DNA from: Renibacterium sp.
Lineage (GTDB): Bacteria; Actinomycetota; Actinomycetes; Actinomycetales; Micrococcaceae
NCBI GenBank assembly: GCA_017419405.1
Contig: JAFOLH010000005.1
Coordinates: forward strand, 434,001-498,000
Length of the DNA: 64,000 nucleotides
Reading direction: 5' to 3'
Shown here: one piece after another, positions 51,392-60,836 of the stretch
How the letters are laid out: each line of letters opens with the position of its first letter
Position numbering within the stretch: the first letter of the stretch is position 1
Position numbers and translations under genes: made by a program
The notes under the pieces: generated by a model
Databases searched by the model: none
What the model was told of the DNA's origin: nothing
Seen by the model: the letters and a program-made list of their open reading frames with translations, nothing else

Positions 51392-52192
51392 CTATTCGGC
51401 CGGCAGCGGCGTGCCGGTTTCCAGCAAGGTCTTGAGGCTGGACAGGATCGGCTGCCAGCCCTGGGAGACTCCGGCGCGCAGCGCGCTGTCTTTCGGGAAG
51501 CCCGAATGGATCAAGGTGAGCTTGACGACGTCGCCCTGTTGTTCCAGTTCAAAGGTCGCCGTTGAGCGCTTCTCTGCGGCCATGTCAGCTACTTCTTGCG
51601 GGTCGGCGTTGATCGCCTTTCCGAATTCCTCGGTCACCGTGTGCCAGGTAAAGCTGAGCTTCCTCGGTTTGTCCGAGATCAGGACCACCTGCTCGGGCTC
51701 GGAAATCGTCACGCCGGCCACTTGCCAGTCGATCGTCGAGCCGACTTTCCAGTCGGAAATCAACTCGATGCCCCAGTACTGCTTGATGAAAGCTGGTTCA
51801 GTGAGCGCTTGCCAGAGTTTTTCCGGCGTGGTCTTGATGTAGGTGGTGTAGACGAAGTCTTCGTCGGTTCCAGAGTTGTCCATGGGGTTTTGCTCCAATG
51901 CTGATTTGAGATCGGCGAGGGCTGCTGCGCGACGCCGGTCATACCGGTTGATCCAGCGGTCTGCGATGGCGTTGATCGGTTCCGCATTCAAATAGTGGAG
52001 CTTTTCGCGTCCCCGTTTGACCGTGCTGATCAGGTTTGCGTGCTCCAGGATGGCCAGATGCTTGCTCACGGATTGGCGCGCCATGGACAACCCGGAGCAC
52101 AATTCGCCCAGGGTCTGCCCATTGCGCCGGTTGAGATCATCGAGCAAGGAACGCCGGCTCGGGTCCGAGAGGGCTCGGAAAATCTCATCCAC
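51392..52192 (-). CDS. ArsR-type winged helix fused to SRPBCC (AHSA1-like) domain
   Basis: 266 residues from a GTG start; no ribosome site is evident, so a leaderless transcript is possible. Residues 1-85 form an ArsR winged helix (MDEIFRALSDPSRRSLLDDL, ARQSVSKHLAILEHANLI), lacking obvious metal-binding Cys. Residues 110-260 form an SRPBCC hydrophobic-cavity domain (YIKTTPEKLWQALTEPAFI). In many actinobacteria the two are separate adjacent genes; here they are one chain, so ligand binding in the cavity could directly control DNA binding. Confidence 0.9.
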   Translation of the reverse strand: MDEIFRALSDPSRRSLLDDLNRRNGQTLGELCSGLSMARQSVSKHLAILEHANLISTVKRGREKLHYLNAEPINAIADRWINRYDRRRAAALADLKSALEQNPMDNSGTDEDFVYTTYIKTTPEKLWQALTEPAFIKQYWGIELISDWKVGSTIDWQVAGVTISEPEQVVLISDKPRKLSFTWHTVTEEFGKAINADPQEVADMAAEKRSTATFELEQQGDVVKLTLIHSGFPKDSALRAGVSQGWQPILSSLKTLLETGTPLPAE

Positions 52193-52302
52193 GGATCAAG
52201 AATAGGCAGCCATATGGCTGCATGTCAATGCCTCGCGACCCGGTGCCTCGGCCCCGCGTCCGACGTCGTTCCAGCCCAACTTCCAGCCCCGGAAGCCGGG
52301 CT

Positions 52303-52363
52303 ACGGCCGCATGCGAAAGGGGACCCCTCGTGGAGCGAGGGGTCCCCTTTCGCATGCGGCCGT
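52303..52363. terminator. Very long perfect hairpin (28-bp arms) after aceB
   Basis: Positions 52303-52330 are exactly complementary to 52336-52363 around a 5-base loop (TGGAG). It lies 60 bases past the aceB stop and 111 bases before the ArsR-SRPBCC start on the same strand. No T-run follows. It is a very stable structure whatever its role, most simply a terminator separating the two units. Confidence 0.7.
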
Positions 52364-52422
52364 TTCGCCTGGCCCGGATCTCGGGCTGTCTGAGGCGGTG
52401 ACGTCGGCGAATCGACCAGGTT

Positions 52423-54063
52423 TCAGGCTGCGCTCAGCTCGGCATCTCGCGCTTCGTGCAGGAACCGGGCATAGGCGGGTACGGTCAGGAAGGTCGGGAA
52501 AGCTTCACCCAGGGCGACTTCTTCGAAGATCTCCCGGGCGTCGTCGAACCGGTCGCCCTCGCTGCGCTCGATCTTGCTGAATTCGTCGTCGAGCAGTTCC
52601 CGGACCCAGGCCTCGGTGATGATCTCGCCCTGATCGGTGATCGCTTCGGAGTAGATCCACTGCCAGATCTGCGAGCGGGAGATCTCCGCCGTCGCCGCGT
52701 CTTCCATCAGGTTGTGGATCGCTGCCGCACCGTTGCCGCGCAGCCAGGATTCGATGTAGCGAATGCCGACCTCGATGTTCATCCGGACCCCGGCTTCGGT
52801 GATCGAGCCCTGGGTCGCGGCGACGTTGAGCAGCGCCTTGTCGTCCGGAATCACGTCTTCGCGGAGCTTCTCGATTTGGTTCGGACGCTCGCCCAGAGCG
52901 CCGTCGAAGACCTCCATGGCCGCCGGGACCAGGTCCGGGTGGGCAACCCAGGATCCGTCGAAGCCATCGGTGGCTTCGCGGGTTTTGTCCGCCCGCACCT
53001 TGCCCAGCGCGATCTCATTGGCTTCCGGATCGCGGCGGTTCGGGATGAATGCCGCCATGCCCCCAATGGCCATGGCGCCGCGGCGGTGGCAGGCCCGGAC
53101 CAACTGCTCGGTGTAGGCCCGCATGAACGGTGCGGTCATGGTGATCTCGTTGCGGTCCGGCAGCACGAAGCGCGGGCCGCGGGTACGGAAATTCTTGATC
53201 ACCGAGAACAAGTAGTCCCAACGCCCTGCGTTCAAGCCAGAAGCGTGATCACGCAGTTCGTAGAGGATTTCCTCCATTTCGAAGGCGGCGGTGATGGTCT
53301 CGATCAGCACCGTGGCGCGGATCGTGCCCTGCGGAATGTCGAGCAGGTCCTGGGCCAGGATGAAGATGTCGTTCCACAGCCGGGCTTCCAAGTGGTTCTC
53401 GATCTTCGGCAAGTAGAAGTACGGTCCCTTGCCCTGGGCGATCAGGCGCTTCGCGTTGTGGAAGAAGTACAGGCCGAAGTCGACCAGGCCGCCGGCGATC
53501 GGCTTGTTGTTGATCAACATGTGCTTTTCCGGCAAATGCCAGCCGCGCGGGCGGACCACGATCGTCGGGTTTTCGGCGCCGAGCTTGTACTCCTTGCCTT
53601 CCGGCGAGGTGAAGTCGATGCGGCGTTCCAGGGCGTCGATCAAGTTGACTTGGCCTTGGATCACATTGCGCCAACTCGGCGTCGAGGAATCTTCCATATC
53701 GGCCAGCCAGACCTTTGCGCCGGAATTCAGCGCGTTGATCGTCATCTTGCGGTCGACCGGTCCGGTGATTTCCACTCGGCGGTCTTCCAGGCCGGGGGCA
53801 GGCGGTGCAACCCGCCAGTTCGGGTCCTCCCGGATTGCCGAGGTCTCGCGCAGGAAACGCGGGTCCACGCCGTTGCCGATCTGCTGCCGCCGGGTCTGCC
53901 GGTCCTGGAGCAGTTCTTGGCGCCGGCCCGAAGTGGCCCGGTGCAGCGCGGCAATGAAGTCGAGTGCTTCCGGGGTGAGGATTTCTTCCTGGCGGTGGAT
54001 CGGCTGGGCGGTCAACGTGATGCCGTTGAAGGTGATGCCGTTCAGGCTGTTCGTGGAGTTCAT
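52423..54063 (-). CDS. aceB: Malate synthase A
   Basis: 546 residues, normal for the A isoform. It condenses glyoxylate with acetyl-CoA to malate in the glyoxylate shunt. [12 protein letters not shown]-type sequence ([20 protein letters not shown]), [29 protein letters not shown] and [17 protein letters not shown] are characteristic, the last two near the Mg- and glyoxylate-binding sites; the catalytic Asp lies in the C-terminal domain. It is downstream of aceA on the same strand, separated by a 64-base gap with a GC-rich hairpin. Confidence 0.97.
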   Translation of the reverse strand: MNSTNSLNGITFNGITLTAQPIHRQEEILTPEALDFIAALHRATSGRRQELLQDRQTRRQQIGNGVDPRFLRETSAIREDPNWRVAPPAPGLEDRRVEITGPVDRKMTINALNSGAKVWLADMEDSSTPSWRNVIQGQVNLIDALERRIDFTSPEGKEYKLGAENPTIVVRPRGWHLPEKHMLINNKPIAGGLVDFGLYFFHNAKRLIAQGKGPYFYLPKIENHLEARLWNDIFILAQDLLDIPQGTIRATVLIETITAAFEMEEILYELRDHASGLNAGRWDYLFSVIKNFRTRGPRFVLPDRNEITMTAPFMRAYTEQLVRACHRRGAMAIGGMAAFIPNRRDPEANEIALGKVRADKTREATDGFDGSWVAHPDLVPAAMEVFDGALGERPNQIEKLREDVIPDDKALLNVAATQGSITEAGVRMNIEVGIRYIESWLRGNGAAAIHNLMEDAATAEISRSQIWQWIYSEAITDQGEIITEAWVRELLDDEFSKIERSEGDRFDDAREIFEEVALGEAFPTFLTVPAYARFLHEARDAELSAA

Positions 54064-54097
54064 GATCTGGTCCTGTCTAAAAGCCGTGGGGTGGGTG

Positions 54098-54121
54098 GGG
54101 CGGGCCGGTGGCGGCCCGCCC
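54098..54121 (-). promoter_or_regulatory. GC-rich hairpin between aceA and aceB
   Basis: GGGCGGGCC (54098-54106) pairs with 54113-54121 around a 6-base loop. It lies just past the aceA stop on the minus strand. It may partly terminate transcription or protect the aceA message, giving unequal aceA and aceB expression. Confidence 0.55.
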
Positions 54122-54127
54122 TGCCGC

Positions 54128-55420
54128 TTAGTGGAATTGCTGGGCTTCGGTAGAGCCAGCCAAGGCGAGCGTGCTGCCGCTGGGGTTCAGTGCGGTTGCC
54201 ACCAAGTCGAAGTAGCCGGTGCCCACTTCGCGCTGGTGCTTGGTTGCGGTGTAGCCGCGGTCTTCGGAAGCGAATTCCTTCTCCTGCAATTCGACGTACG
54301 CGCTCATTCCGTCCCGGGCGTAGCCGTGGGCCAGATCGAACATCGAGTAGTTCAGGGCGTGGAAGCCGGCCAGGGTGATGAACTGGAACTTGAAGCCCAT
54401 CGCGCCGAGTTCGCGCTGGAACTTGGCGATCGTGGCGTCGTCCAAGTGCTTCTTCCAGTTGAACGACGGCGAGCAGTTGTAGGCGAGCATCTGGTCCGGG
54501 AACTCGCTCCGGACGGCTTCGGAGAACTTCTTCGCCAGTTCCAGGTCCGGGGTGCCGGTCTCCATCCAGATCAGATCGGAGTAGGGTGCGTAGGCCTTGG
54601 CCCGGGCGATGCAGGGTTCAATCCCGTTGCGCACCTTGTAGAAGCCCTCCGCAGTGCGCTCGCCGGTGATGAATTCCTGGTCGCGCTCGTCGACGTCGGA
54701 AGTGATCAGCGTGGCCGCCTCGGCATCGGTGCGGGCGATGATCACCGACGGTACGCCGGCGACGTCGGCCGCGAGCCGGGCCGCGTTCAGGGTGCGGACG
54801 TGCTGCTGGGTGGGAATGAGCACCTTGCCGCCCAAGTGTCCGCACTTCTTTTCCGAAGCGAGCTGGTCTTCCCAGTGCACGCCCGAAGCGCCGGCCTGGA
54901 TCATCGACTTCATGAGTTCGTAGGCATTGAGCGGGCCGCCGAAGCCGGCCTCGGCGTCGGCGACGATCGGCACGAGCCAATCTTCGACCGACTGCTTGCC
55001 TTCGGAGAATTCGATTTGATCAGCCCGCAGCAGCGCGTTGTTGATCCGGCGGACCACCGTGGGTACCGAGTTGACCGGGTAGAGCGACTGGTCCGGGTAG
55101 GTGTTGCCGGAGGTGTTCGCATCGGCGGCAACCTGCCAGCCGGAAAGGTAGATCGCCTTGAGTCCGGCTTTGACCTGCTGCACGGCCTGATTGCCGGTCA
55201 GCGCGCCGAGCGCATTGGTGTAGCCTTCCGGGCCGGCGTTGCGCAGTTGGTCCCAGAGCTTCTCGGATCCGCGGCGGGCCAAGGTGGCCTCTTCCTGCAC
55301 GCGTCCGGCGAGCTTGACGACGTCGGCTGCCGAGTAATCGCGGCGCACGCCTTCCCAACGGGGATTGGCTGCCCACTCCAGCTCCAGCGCCTCTGCTGTT
55401 TTCTGCTGATTCTCCGACAT
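54128..55420 (-). CDS. aceA: Isocitrate lyase
   Basis: 430 residues. It splits isocitrate to succinate and glyoxylate, the first step of the glyoxylate shunt. The signature KKCGHLGGK holds catalytic Cys193; [20 protein letters not shown] and the [12 protein letters not shown] segment are also typical. The start has a strong ribosome site (AAGGAG). The gene is divergent from a RamB-like regulator, which in relatives represses it when acetate is absent. Confidence 0.98.
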   Translation of the reverse strand: MSENQQKTAEALELEWAANPRWEGVRRDYSAADVVKLAGRVQEEATLARRGSEKLWDQLRNAGPEGYTNALGALTGNQAVQQVKAGLKAIYLSGWQVAADANTSGNTYPDQSLYPVNSVPTVVRRINNALLRADQIEFSEGKQSVEDWLVPIVADAEAGFGGPLNAYELMKSMIQAGASGVHWEDQLASEKKCGHLGGKVLIPTQQHVRTLNAARLAADVAGVPSVIIARTDAEAATLITSDVDERDQEFITGERTAEGFYKVRNGIEPCIARAKAYAPYSDLIWMETGTPDLELAKKFSEAVRSEFPDQMLAYNCSPSFNWKKHLDDATIAKFQRELGAMGFKFQFITLAGFHALNYSMFDLAHGYARDGMSAYVELQEKEFASEDRGYTATKHQREVGTGYFDLVATALNPSGSTLALAGSTEAQQFH

Positions 55421-55510
55421 GTCCTGCTCCTTGATATCTGCTTCCCGGAGGTGAATCCGGGCTGAACTTCTTCGTATGTCTTACTTTTCTCCGTTTTCAA
55501 GCGGGTTTCT

Positions 55511-55522
55511 AGAAAATTTTCT
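55511..55522. promoter_or_regulatory. AGAAAATTTTCT palindrome between aceA and the ramB-like gene
   Basis: A perfect 12-base palindrome within the 137-base divergent region, 36 bases before the regulator start. TTTGCGTTTCTT nearby is only loosely like the corynebacterial RamB box. Either could be the regulator's binding site. Confidence 0.45.
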
Positions 55523-55557
55523 GGAAAGATTTGCGTTTCTTCACGTATCATCAAGAA

Positions 55558-57060
55558 ATGACGAGTCCAACCTGGCAACGACCGGCTCCGGGTACCGAAC
55601 GGGACCCCGGCAACGACGAAATCGACGTGATCAGCCTGGGCCGCCGGGTCCGGCACCTGCGCAAAAGCGCGAAGCTGACGCTCGATGACTTGGGGCTCAT
55701 GGTGGATGCCGCACCCTCGCAGTTGTCGATGATCGAGAACGGCAAGCGGGAGCCGAAACTGAGCCTGTTGCACGGGTTGTCTAAGGCGCTCGGCGTGAGC
55801 ATCGAACAGCTGCTCGGAGCCGAGCCGCCCAGCCGGCGGGCAGCGTTGGAAATCGAATTGGAACGGGCGCAGCGCGGGTCGCTTTACGAATCACTGGGAT
55901 TGCCCAAAGTCCGGGTGTCCTCGCGGCTTTCGATGGATGCTTTGGAAGCCCTGGTGGGTTTGCAGGCCGAGCTGGAACGCCGGCTCAACGAACAGATCGC
56001 CACCCCGGAAGAAGCCCGCCGGGCCAACACCGCACTGCGCCTGCAAATGCGGGAACGGAACAATTATTTCGGCGAGTATGAGGCGGAGGCCGCCAAGGTG
56101 CTTTCCGGCGTCGGCTATGCCGGGGGACCGCTCTCGCAACACGTCATCGCGGACATCGCGAACCATCTCGGTTTCACCCTGCACCATGTGACGGATTTGC
56201 CGCATTCCACCCGCAGCGTCACTGACTTGAAGAATCGCCGAATTTATCTCACCCAATCGAGCCGCAGCGAACATGACCCGCGTTCGGTGCTGCTGCAGGC
56301 CCTGGGGCACTTCGTCCTGGGGCACCAGACGCCGACCAGCTACGGGGAATTCCTCTCGCAACGGGTGGCGACCAATTATTTCGCGGCAGCGCTGTTATTG
56401 CCGGAGAAGCAGACTGTGGATTTCCTGCAGCGCGCCAAAGCCGCCAAGAGCATCGCTGTGGAGGACATTCGGGATGCTTTTGCGGTGTCCTATGAAACCG
56501 CAGCGCACCGCTTCACCAACTTGGCCACCGAGCATCTGGGCATCCTGACCCACTTCCAGAAAGTGCATGAGAGCGGGATCGTCTACAAGGCCTACGAGAA
56601 CGACGGCGTGACCTTTCCGACCGACCACACCGGGGCGATCGAGGGGCAGCCGATCTGCAAGTACTGGACCTCGCGCGAAGTCTTCGACGTGAGCGACAAA
56701 TTCAGCGCCTACAACCAGTACACCGACACTCCCGCCGGCACGTATTGGTGCACCGCCAGGACGGAACGTTCCAGTGGCGGTGAATTTTCCTTGAGCATCG
56801 GGCTGCCGTACGCGCATGCGAAGTGGTTCCGCGGCCGGGAGACCACCGAGCGCTCGAAATCGCGCTGCCCGGACGAGTCCTGCTGCCGGCGGCCACCGGC
56901 AGCCCTGGCGAGTGCCTGGAACGGCAATGCCTGGCCGAGTGCCCGGGCGCACTCCCACCTGCTCGCGGCAATGCCGCCCGGAGTGTTTCCGGGCGTGGAC
57001 GAAACTGAGGTCTATTCGTTCCTGGCCGCACACGCCCCGGAGGCCGGGCCGGCGTCGTAA
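55558..57060 (+). CDS. ramB: RamB/ScfR-like XRE regulator of acetate metabolism
   Basis: The ATG at 55558 gives 500 residues (MTSPTWQRPAPGTER). The HTH is at about 25-85 (LTLDDLGLMVDAAPSQLSMIENGK), the IrrE/ImmA-like domain at about 190-330 (LLQALGHFVLGHQTPTSYGEF, without the HExxH zinc motif), and a short-chain-fatty-acid-regulator C-terminal domain with several Cys (ICKYWTSREVFDVSDKF; RCPDESCC) follows. In corynebacteria and mycobacteria such proteins bind upstream of aceA and aceB. The symbol rests on family and position, not on proof of orthology. Confidence 0.88.
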   Translation: MTSPTWQRPAPGTERDPGNDEIDVISLGRRVRHLRKSAKLTLDDLGLMVDAAPSQLSMIENGKREPKLSLLHGLSKALGVSIEQLLGAEPPSRRAALEIELERAQRGSLYESLGLPKVRVSSRLSMDALEALVGLQAELERRLNEQIATPEEARRANTALRLQMRERNNYFGEYEAEAAKVLSGVGYAGGPLSQHVIADIANHLGFTLHHVTDLPHSTRSVTDLKNRRIYLTQSSRSEHDPRSVLLQALGHFVLGHQTPTSYGEFLSQRVATNYFAAALLLPEKQTVDFLQRAKAAKSIAVEDIRDAFAVSYETAAHRFTNLATEHLGILTHFQKVHESGIVYKAYENDGVTFPTDHTGAIEGQPICKYWTSREVFDVSDKFSAYNQYTDTPAGTYWCTARTERSSGGEFSLSIGLPYAHAKWFRGRETTERSKSRCPDESCCRRPPAALASAWNGNAWPSARAHSHLLAAMPPGVFPGVDETEVYSFLAAHAPEAGPAS

Positions 57061-57076
57061 TTCGGAAACGGCGACC

Positions 57077-57829
57077 TCAGGCGCCGGTGGTTTTCACCGC
57101 CCGGCTGAGCAACAAGGCGCCCCAGCTGATTTGGAACAGGACAACGGCGACTTGGAAGAAGAACGGCGCGGCCCCGGGGGAATTGATCTGCATCCAGTCG
57201 TTGAACCCGTGGATGAACGCCAAGGGCCAGATGGATCCGACCAGGAACCGGCCAGCCGACCAGCAGAACCCGGCGGCGCTCGCGGTCACCACCTGCCACA
57301 GGGCGTCCTCCAGGCTGCTGCCGAAAAACAGCCAGTTGCCCAAGTGCCCGAGGCCGAAGACCAGCCCGAGGGTGATCGAGGCCTGCCATTTTCCGGCCGG
57401 CTCGGCGGCCGCCAACCCGACGCCGCGGCCGGCGATTTCCTCGGAAATCCCCACCGCTGCCAGGGCTGCAGCGCTGCTGAGCAGGAGTCCCGGGGGACCG
57501 ACGATTCCGGGCACGCCTTCCGTGCTGATCAACGAATAGCTCAGGTCGATCGCGAGCAACGGCAACAGCCACCAGTAGTTCCGGATCCGGCCCCAGCCCA
57601 AAGCCGAGGCGGACAGCAGACGCAGCCGCCAACCGAGGAAAAGCACGACGGCGGCGCCCAGGAAATTTGTCAGCAAGCCGCCCAGGCCGGGGAACCAGTC
57701 GGGTTGCAGCCCCGGCAACGGGAGTGATCCGAAGCCGTAAACCACGATTTGCCACAGCACCATGATCGCTGAGCCGAGCAGCAGCGGGTGTTTGCTTGCC
57801 CAGATTGGCGGTGCCGCAGCGGTGGTCAT
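57077..57829 (-). CDS. CPBP family intramembrane metalloprotease
   Basis: 250 residues with about eight membrane helices. The conserved motifs EEIAGRG (EExxxR), FGLGHLGN (FxxxH) and FIHGFND (HxxxB) carry the metal-binding Glu and His of the CPBP/Abi group. Substrate unknown; family members act in bacteriocin self-immunity or protein processing. It converges on the ramB-like gene across 16 bases and is not obviously in an operon. Confidence 0.9.
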   Translation of the reverse strand: MTTAAAPPIWASKHPLLLGSAIMVLWQIVVYGFGSLPLPGLQPDWFPGLGGLLTNFLGAAVVLFLGWRLRLLSASALGWGRIRNYWWLLPLLAIDLSYSLISTEGVPGIVGPPGLLLSSAAALAAVGISEEIAGRGVGLAAAEPAGKWQASITLGLVFGLGHLGNWLFFGSSLEDALWQVVTASAAGFCWSAGRFLVGSIWPLAFIHGFNDWMQINSPGAAPFFFQVAVVLFQISWGALLLSRAVKTTGA

Positions 57830-58031
57830 GGGCCAACCGTATCCCGCGGATCGCTCGCAGGCCGAGGCAATGGCGGCACCCGGCTGGAAATTTTCGGATC
57901 AGCCGCGGTTTCGGCCGGAAAACTTGCCGGGCAGCTCCGACTACCTGCGATTCTGCCCTTTTGGACGGGCTTTCCGCGGTGATTGAGGAGAGCCTTGAAC
58001 CGTAGCCAAACGCAGTTGGGAGTTCCACGAC

Positions 58032-58556
58032 ATGAGCACAGCATCCATTCGGCGCATCCGTGCGGCGCTGGCCGGCATCACGATCGCTGCGAGCCTCGCG
58101 GCTTGTTCCGGAGTGCCGTCGACGGCTCCATCGGCAGAGCGGCTTGCCACCGACGGCAGCGGGCCGCAACTGCAAGGCGCCGGGGGTCCCGCCGGCTCGA
58201 TTCCGGACGACGTGTGCACCACCATTCCGAAACTGGGCAAACTCGAAGAGCTTTTGAAGCTCGAAGGCCTGGCCGCCGGCAAGGGGCCGGTTGGGAAACA
58301 ATGCAGCGCGAAGAACCGAGACGGCTATGGCGTGACCTTCGGCATGGACCGTGGCAACACCCTGGCGGACTGGGCCGCTGCCGACGATGAAGTCAACGTT
58401 GCCGGCGAAGACCGGCTCAGTTACCGGGGCAGCCAGTACGGGACGTTCCGCAACGGGATCACCTATTACGTCGCCTACTCGTCCGAAAAAACCATGGGAC
58501 GCGACGAGTTCAAAACGCTGATGAAATCGATGATGGCGGCCTGGGGCCATTCCTGA
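58032..58556 (+). CDS. DUF3558-like lipoprotein
   Basis: 174 residues with GGGAG 11 bases before the ATG. The signal peptide ends in a lipobox (LAACSG). The mature part has two Cys (DDVCTTI, GKQCSAKN) likely to form a disulfide, and pattern similar to DUF3558 lipoproteins of actinobacteria. Function unknown. Stands alone; a long hairpin follows its stop. Confidence 0.75.
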   Translation: MSTASIRRIRAALAGITIAASLAACSGVPSTAPSAERLATDGSGPQLQGAGGPAGSIPDDVCTTIPKLGKLEELLKLEGLAAGKGPVGKQCSAKNRDGYGVTFGMDRGNTLADWAAADDEVNVAGEDRLSYRGSQYGTFRNGITYYVAYSSEKTMGRDEFKTLMKSMMAAWGHS

Positions 58557-58608
58557 CCTGCCATCCCGGCCGGTTCCCCGACGCGCACCCCCTTCCCCGT
58601 TTCCCGGC

Positions 58609-58671
58609 GCGCGAGTGCACAGATGATGCGGGTGGTTTCGGAAAACATCCGCATCATCTGTGCACTCGCGC
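58609..58671. terminator. 23-bp perfect hairpin between convergent genes
   Basis: GCGCGAGTGCACAGATGATG onward (58609-58631) is exactly complementary to 58649-58671 with a 17-base loop. It sits between the stops of the lipoprotein gene (+) and the acyl-CoA dehydrogenase gene (-), as a two-way terminator would. No T-run. Confidence 0.75.
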
Positions 58672-58710
58672 TGGGTTGGGGGCCCCAGCGCCGGGGTTGC
58701 GGTTGGAGAT

Positions 58711-59898
58711 TTAGATGAAGGCGCTGATGCCGGTGATGTTCTTGCCGACGATCAGGGTATTCATCTCCCGGGAACCCTCGAAGGAGTAGATCGCCTCGGC
58801 ATCGGAGAACAGCTTTGCGATCTCGTAATCCAGCACAATGCCGTTGCCGCCGAAGAGCTCCCGGCCGAAGGCCACGGTCTCGCGCATTTTCGAGGTGCAG
58901 AACGCCTTCGCCAGTGCGGCCTGTTCCGGGGTATCGCGGAGCTCATCGCTCAGCTGGGCCAGCCGGGTCACCATGCCGAACATCGCGGAGATATTGCCCA
59001 ACATCTTCACCAGCAAATCCTGGATCATCTGGAACGAGGCGATCGGCTTGCCGAACTGAACTCGAGTCGTTGCATAGTCACGGGCCAGTTCATACGCCCG
59101 GATCGAAACGCCGAGTGCCTGCCAGGCCACCCCGCCACGGGTGGCGCGCAGCACCTCGGCGGTATCCCGGAAGCTATTGATGTTCTGCAGCCGGTTGACT
59201 TCGGGAACCCGGACGTCCGCAAAAGTCAGATCCGCGTTCTGCACGGTGCGCAACGCGATCTTGCCCTCGATCTTCGCCGAGCTGAAGCCGGGCATGCCCT
59301 TCTCCACTACGAAGCCCTTGACTTGGTTGTCGGCCTCATCGCGGGCCCAGACCACCACCAGATCGGCAAAGGTGCCATTGCCGATCCAGCGCTTGGCGCC
59401 ATTGATGATCCATTCGTCGCCTTCGCGGCGGGCGGTGGTGCGCATGCCGCCGGAGACATCCGAGCCGCCCTCCGGCTCGGTCAGCGCGAAGGCACCGATC
59501 TTCTTCCAGGCGATCATGTCCGGCAGCCAACGCTGCCGCTGCTCCTCATCGCCGCCGCCGTAGATCGAACCCATCGCCAAACCGGTGTGCACGCCGGAGA
59601 ACACCGCCAAGGAAGGGTCCATCCGGTTGAGCTCGATGCTCAGGAACCCGGTCATCAGTGCGCGGCGTTGGGTGCCGGAAGAGGCGAAGCCGGGGAACTG
59701 GCCGTCGGCCAGGTTCAGTTCGGCGAATTTTTCGATGACCTCGAAGGGGAACTCGGTCTTGTCCCAAGCTTCCTGGGCGAGCGGCTTGATCTCATTGGTG
59801 AGGAACTCGCGCACCCGGGCGAGTTCACTGCGCTCCGCATCGGTGAGCAGCTCTTCGAAGCCGAAGTAGTCGGGGTTGGTGTTTGCTGGCCTTGCCAT
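58711..59898 (-). CDS. Acyl-CoA dehydrogenase (glutaryl-CoA dehydrogenase-like)
   Basis: The ATG at 59898 (MARPANTNPDYFGFEELLTD) gives 395 residues; GTG 59907 is too close to the AGGAAAG ribosome site. The FAD and substrate motifs are FALTEPEGGSDVSG and WIINGAKRWIGNGTFAD. The C-terminal IYSFEGSREMNTLIVG places the catalytic Glu as in glutaryl-CoA/isovaleryl-type enzymes. Last gene of the five-gene CoA operon. It would make the 2,3-unsaturated CoA ester used by the crotonase gene upstream; glutaryl-type members also decarboxylate. Confidence 0.93.
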   Translation of the reverse strand: MARPANTNPDYFGFEELLTDAERSELARVREFLTNEIKPLAQEAWDKTEFPFEVIEKFAELNLADGQFPGFASSGTQRRALMTGFLSIELNRMDPSLAVFSGVHTGLAMGSIYGGGDEEQRQRWLPDMIAWKKIGAFALTEPEGGSDVSGGMRTTARREGDEWIINGAKRWIGNGTFADLVVVWARDEADNQVKGFVVEKGMPGFSSAKIEGKIALRTVQNADLTFADVRVPEVNRLQNINSFRDTAEVLRATRGGVAWQALGVSIRAYELARDYATTRVQFGKPIASFQMIQDLLVKMLGNISAMFGMVTRLAQLSDELRDTPEQAALAKAFCTSKMRETVAFGRELFGGNGIVLDYEIAKLFSDAEAIYSFEGSREMNTLIVGKNITGISAFI

Positions 59899-59927
59899 GG
59901 TTTTCACGTACTTTCCTGGATCGAAAA

Positions 59928-60836
59928 TTAGTCGGAGACTGCTGCGTTGACCGCGAGCTGTTTGCGGTCGCGTTCGGCGGTGAGCTTCGCGTAGGCTTCC
60001 GGACCCGCGCCATAGGTGCGCTCGACGTCGGCAATGAGCTTTTCGACGTCGGCTTCGGTCACTCCGGAATCCCCGCCGGTGAGATTTCCGCCCAAGTGCT
60101 CGAACATATGCCGGATACCGCCGGGGCCGCCACCGAGGTGGTAGCTTTCGAACGGTCCGATGGTCGCCCAGCGGGCGCCGAGCGAGGCTTTCATCGCGGT
60201 GTCGAGCTCTTCGACCGAAACCACACCCTGAATGACCAAACTGAAGGCTTCTTTGAGCACCACAGCCTGCAAGCGGTTGGCCACAAAACCCTGGATCTCT
60301 TGATGCTCACGAACGGGGACCTTGCCTAATTCCCGGTAGAAGTCGATTGCGGCCAAGGTAGCCGATTCAAGGGTCCGTTCGCCAGGAACGATCTCCACGA
60401 GCGGCATCAACTGCGGCGGGTTGAACGGATGCGCAATCAGCATCCGACCGGCCGCATCGCCGTCGAGCTTTTCCGCGATCAGCGTCGCGACGATGCCGGA
60501 GCTCGAGGAGGCCAGCAGTGCGTGCGACGGCGCTGCGGCTGCGATATCGGCAAAGAGTTGCTGCTTGAATTCGAGCCGCTCCGGGCCGTTTTCTTGTACT
60601 AAGTCCGCGTTCGCAACCGCGTCGGCAAGCGAAGCGGAAACGGTCACCTGAGCCAGCAGCTTTTCTGCTGTGCTGCCGAGCGAGGCGGCCAGTTCTGGCA
60701 TCGAGTCGCGCACGACGTCGGCCAGGTCCGGCCGCGGATCGCTCACCGTGACGTTGAGTCCTGCGTTAGCGAAAAGTGCCGTCCAAGAGAGTCCAATGGT
60801 GCCAGCGCCGATGACGGCGACGTTTTTGATGCTCAT
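59928..60836 (-). CDS. 3-hydroxyacyl-CoA dehydrogenase family protein
   Basis: 302 residues. NAD-binding GAGTIGLSW is at the N-terminus, and SSSSGIVATLIAEKL and AHPFNPPQLMPLVEIV carry the catalytic Ser/His region; NRLQAVVLKEAFSLV follows. This short form without hydratase domain includes L-carnitine dehydrogenase and 3-hydroxybutyryl-CoA dehydrogenase relatives. It oxidises a 3-hydroxy group to a 3-keto group, supplying a beta-keto product. Its start overlaps the decarboxylase-like gene stop (ATGA). Confidence 0.92.
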   Translation of the reverse strand: MSIKNVAVIGAGTIGLSWTALFANAGLNVTVSDPRPDLADVVRDSMPELAASLGSTAEKLLAQVTVSASLADAVANADLVQENGPERLEFKQQLFADIAAAAPSHALLASSSSGIVATLIAEKLDGDAAGRMLIAHPFNPPQLMPLVEIVPGERTLESATLAAIDFYRELGKVPVREHQEIQGFVANRLQAVVLKEAFSLVIQGVVSVEELDTAMKASLGARWATIGPFESYHLGGGPGGIRHMFEHLGGNLTGGDSGVTEADVEKLIADVERTYGAGPEAYAKLTAERDRKQLAVNAAVSD

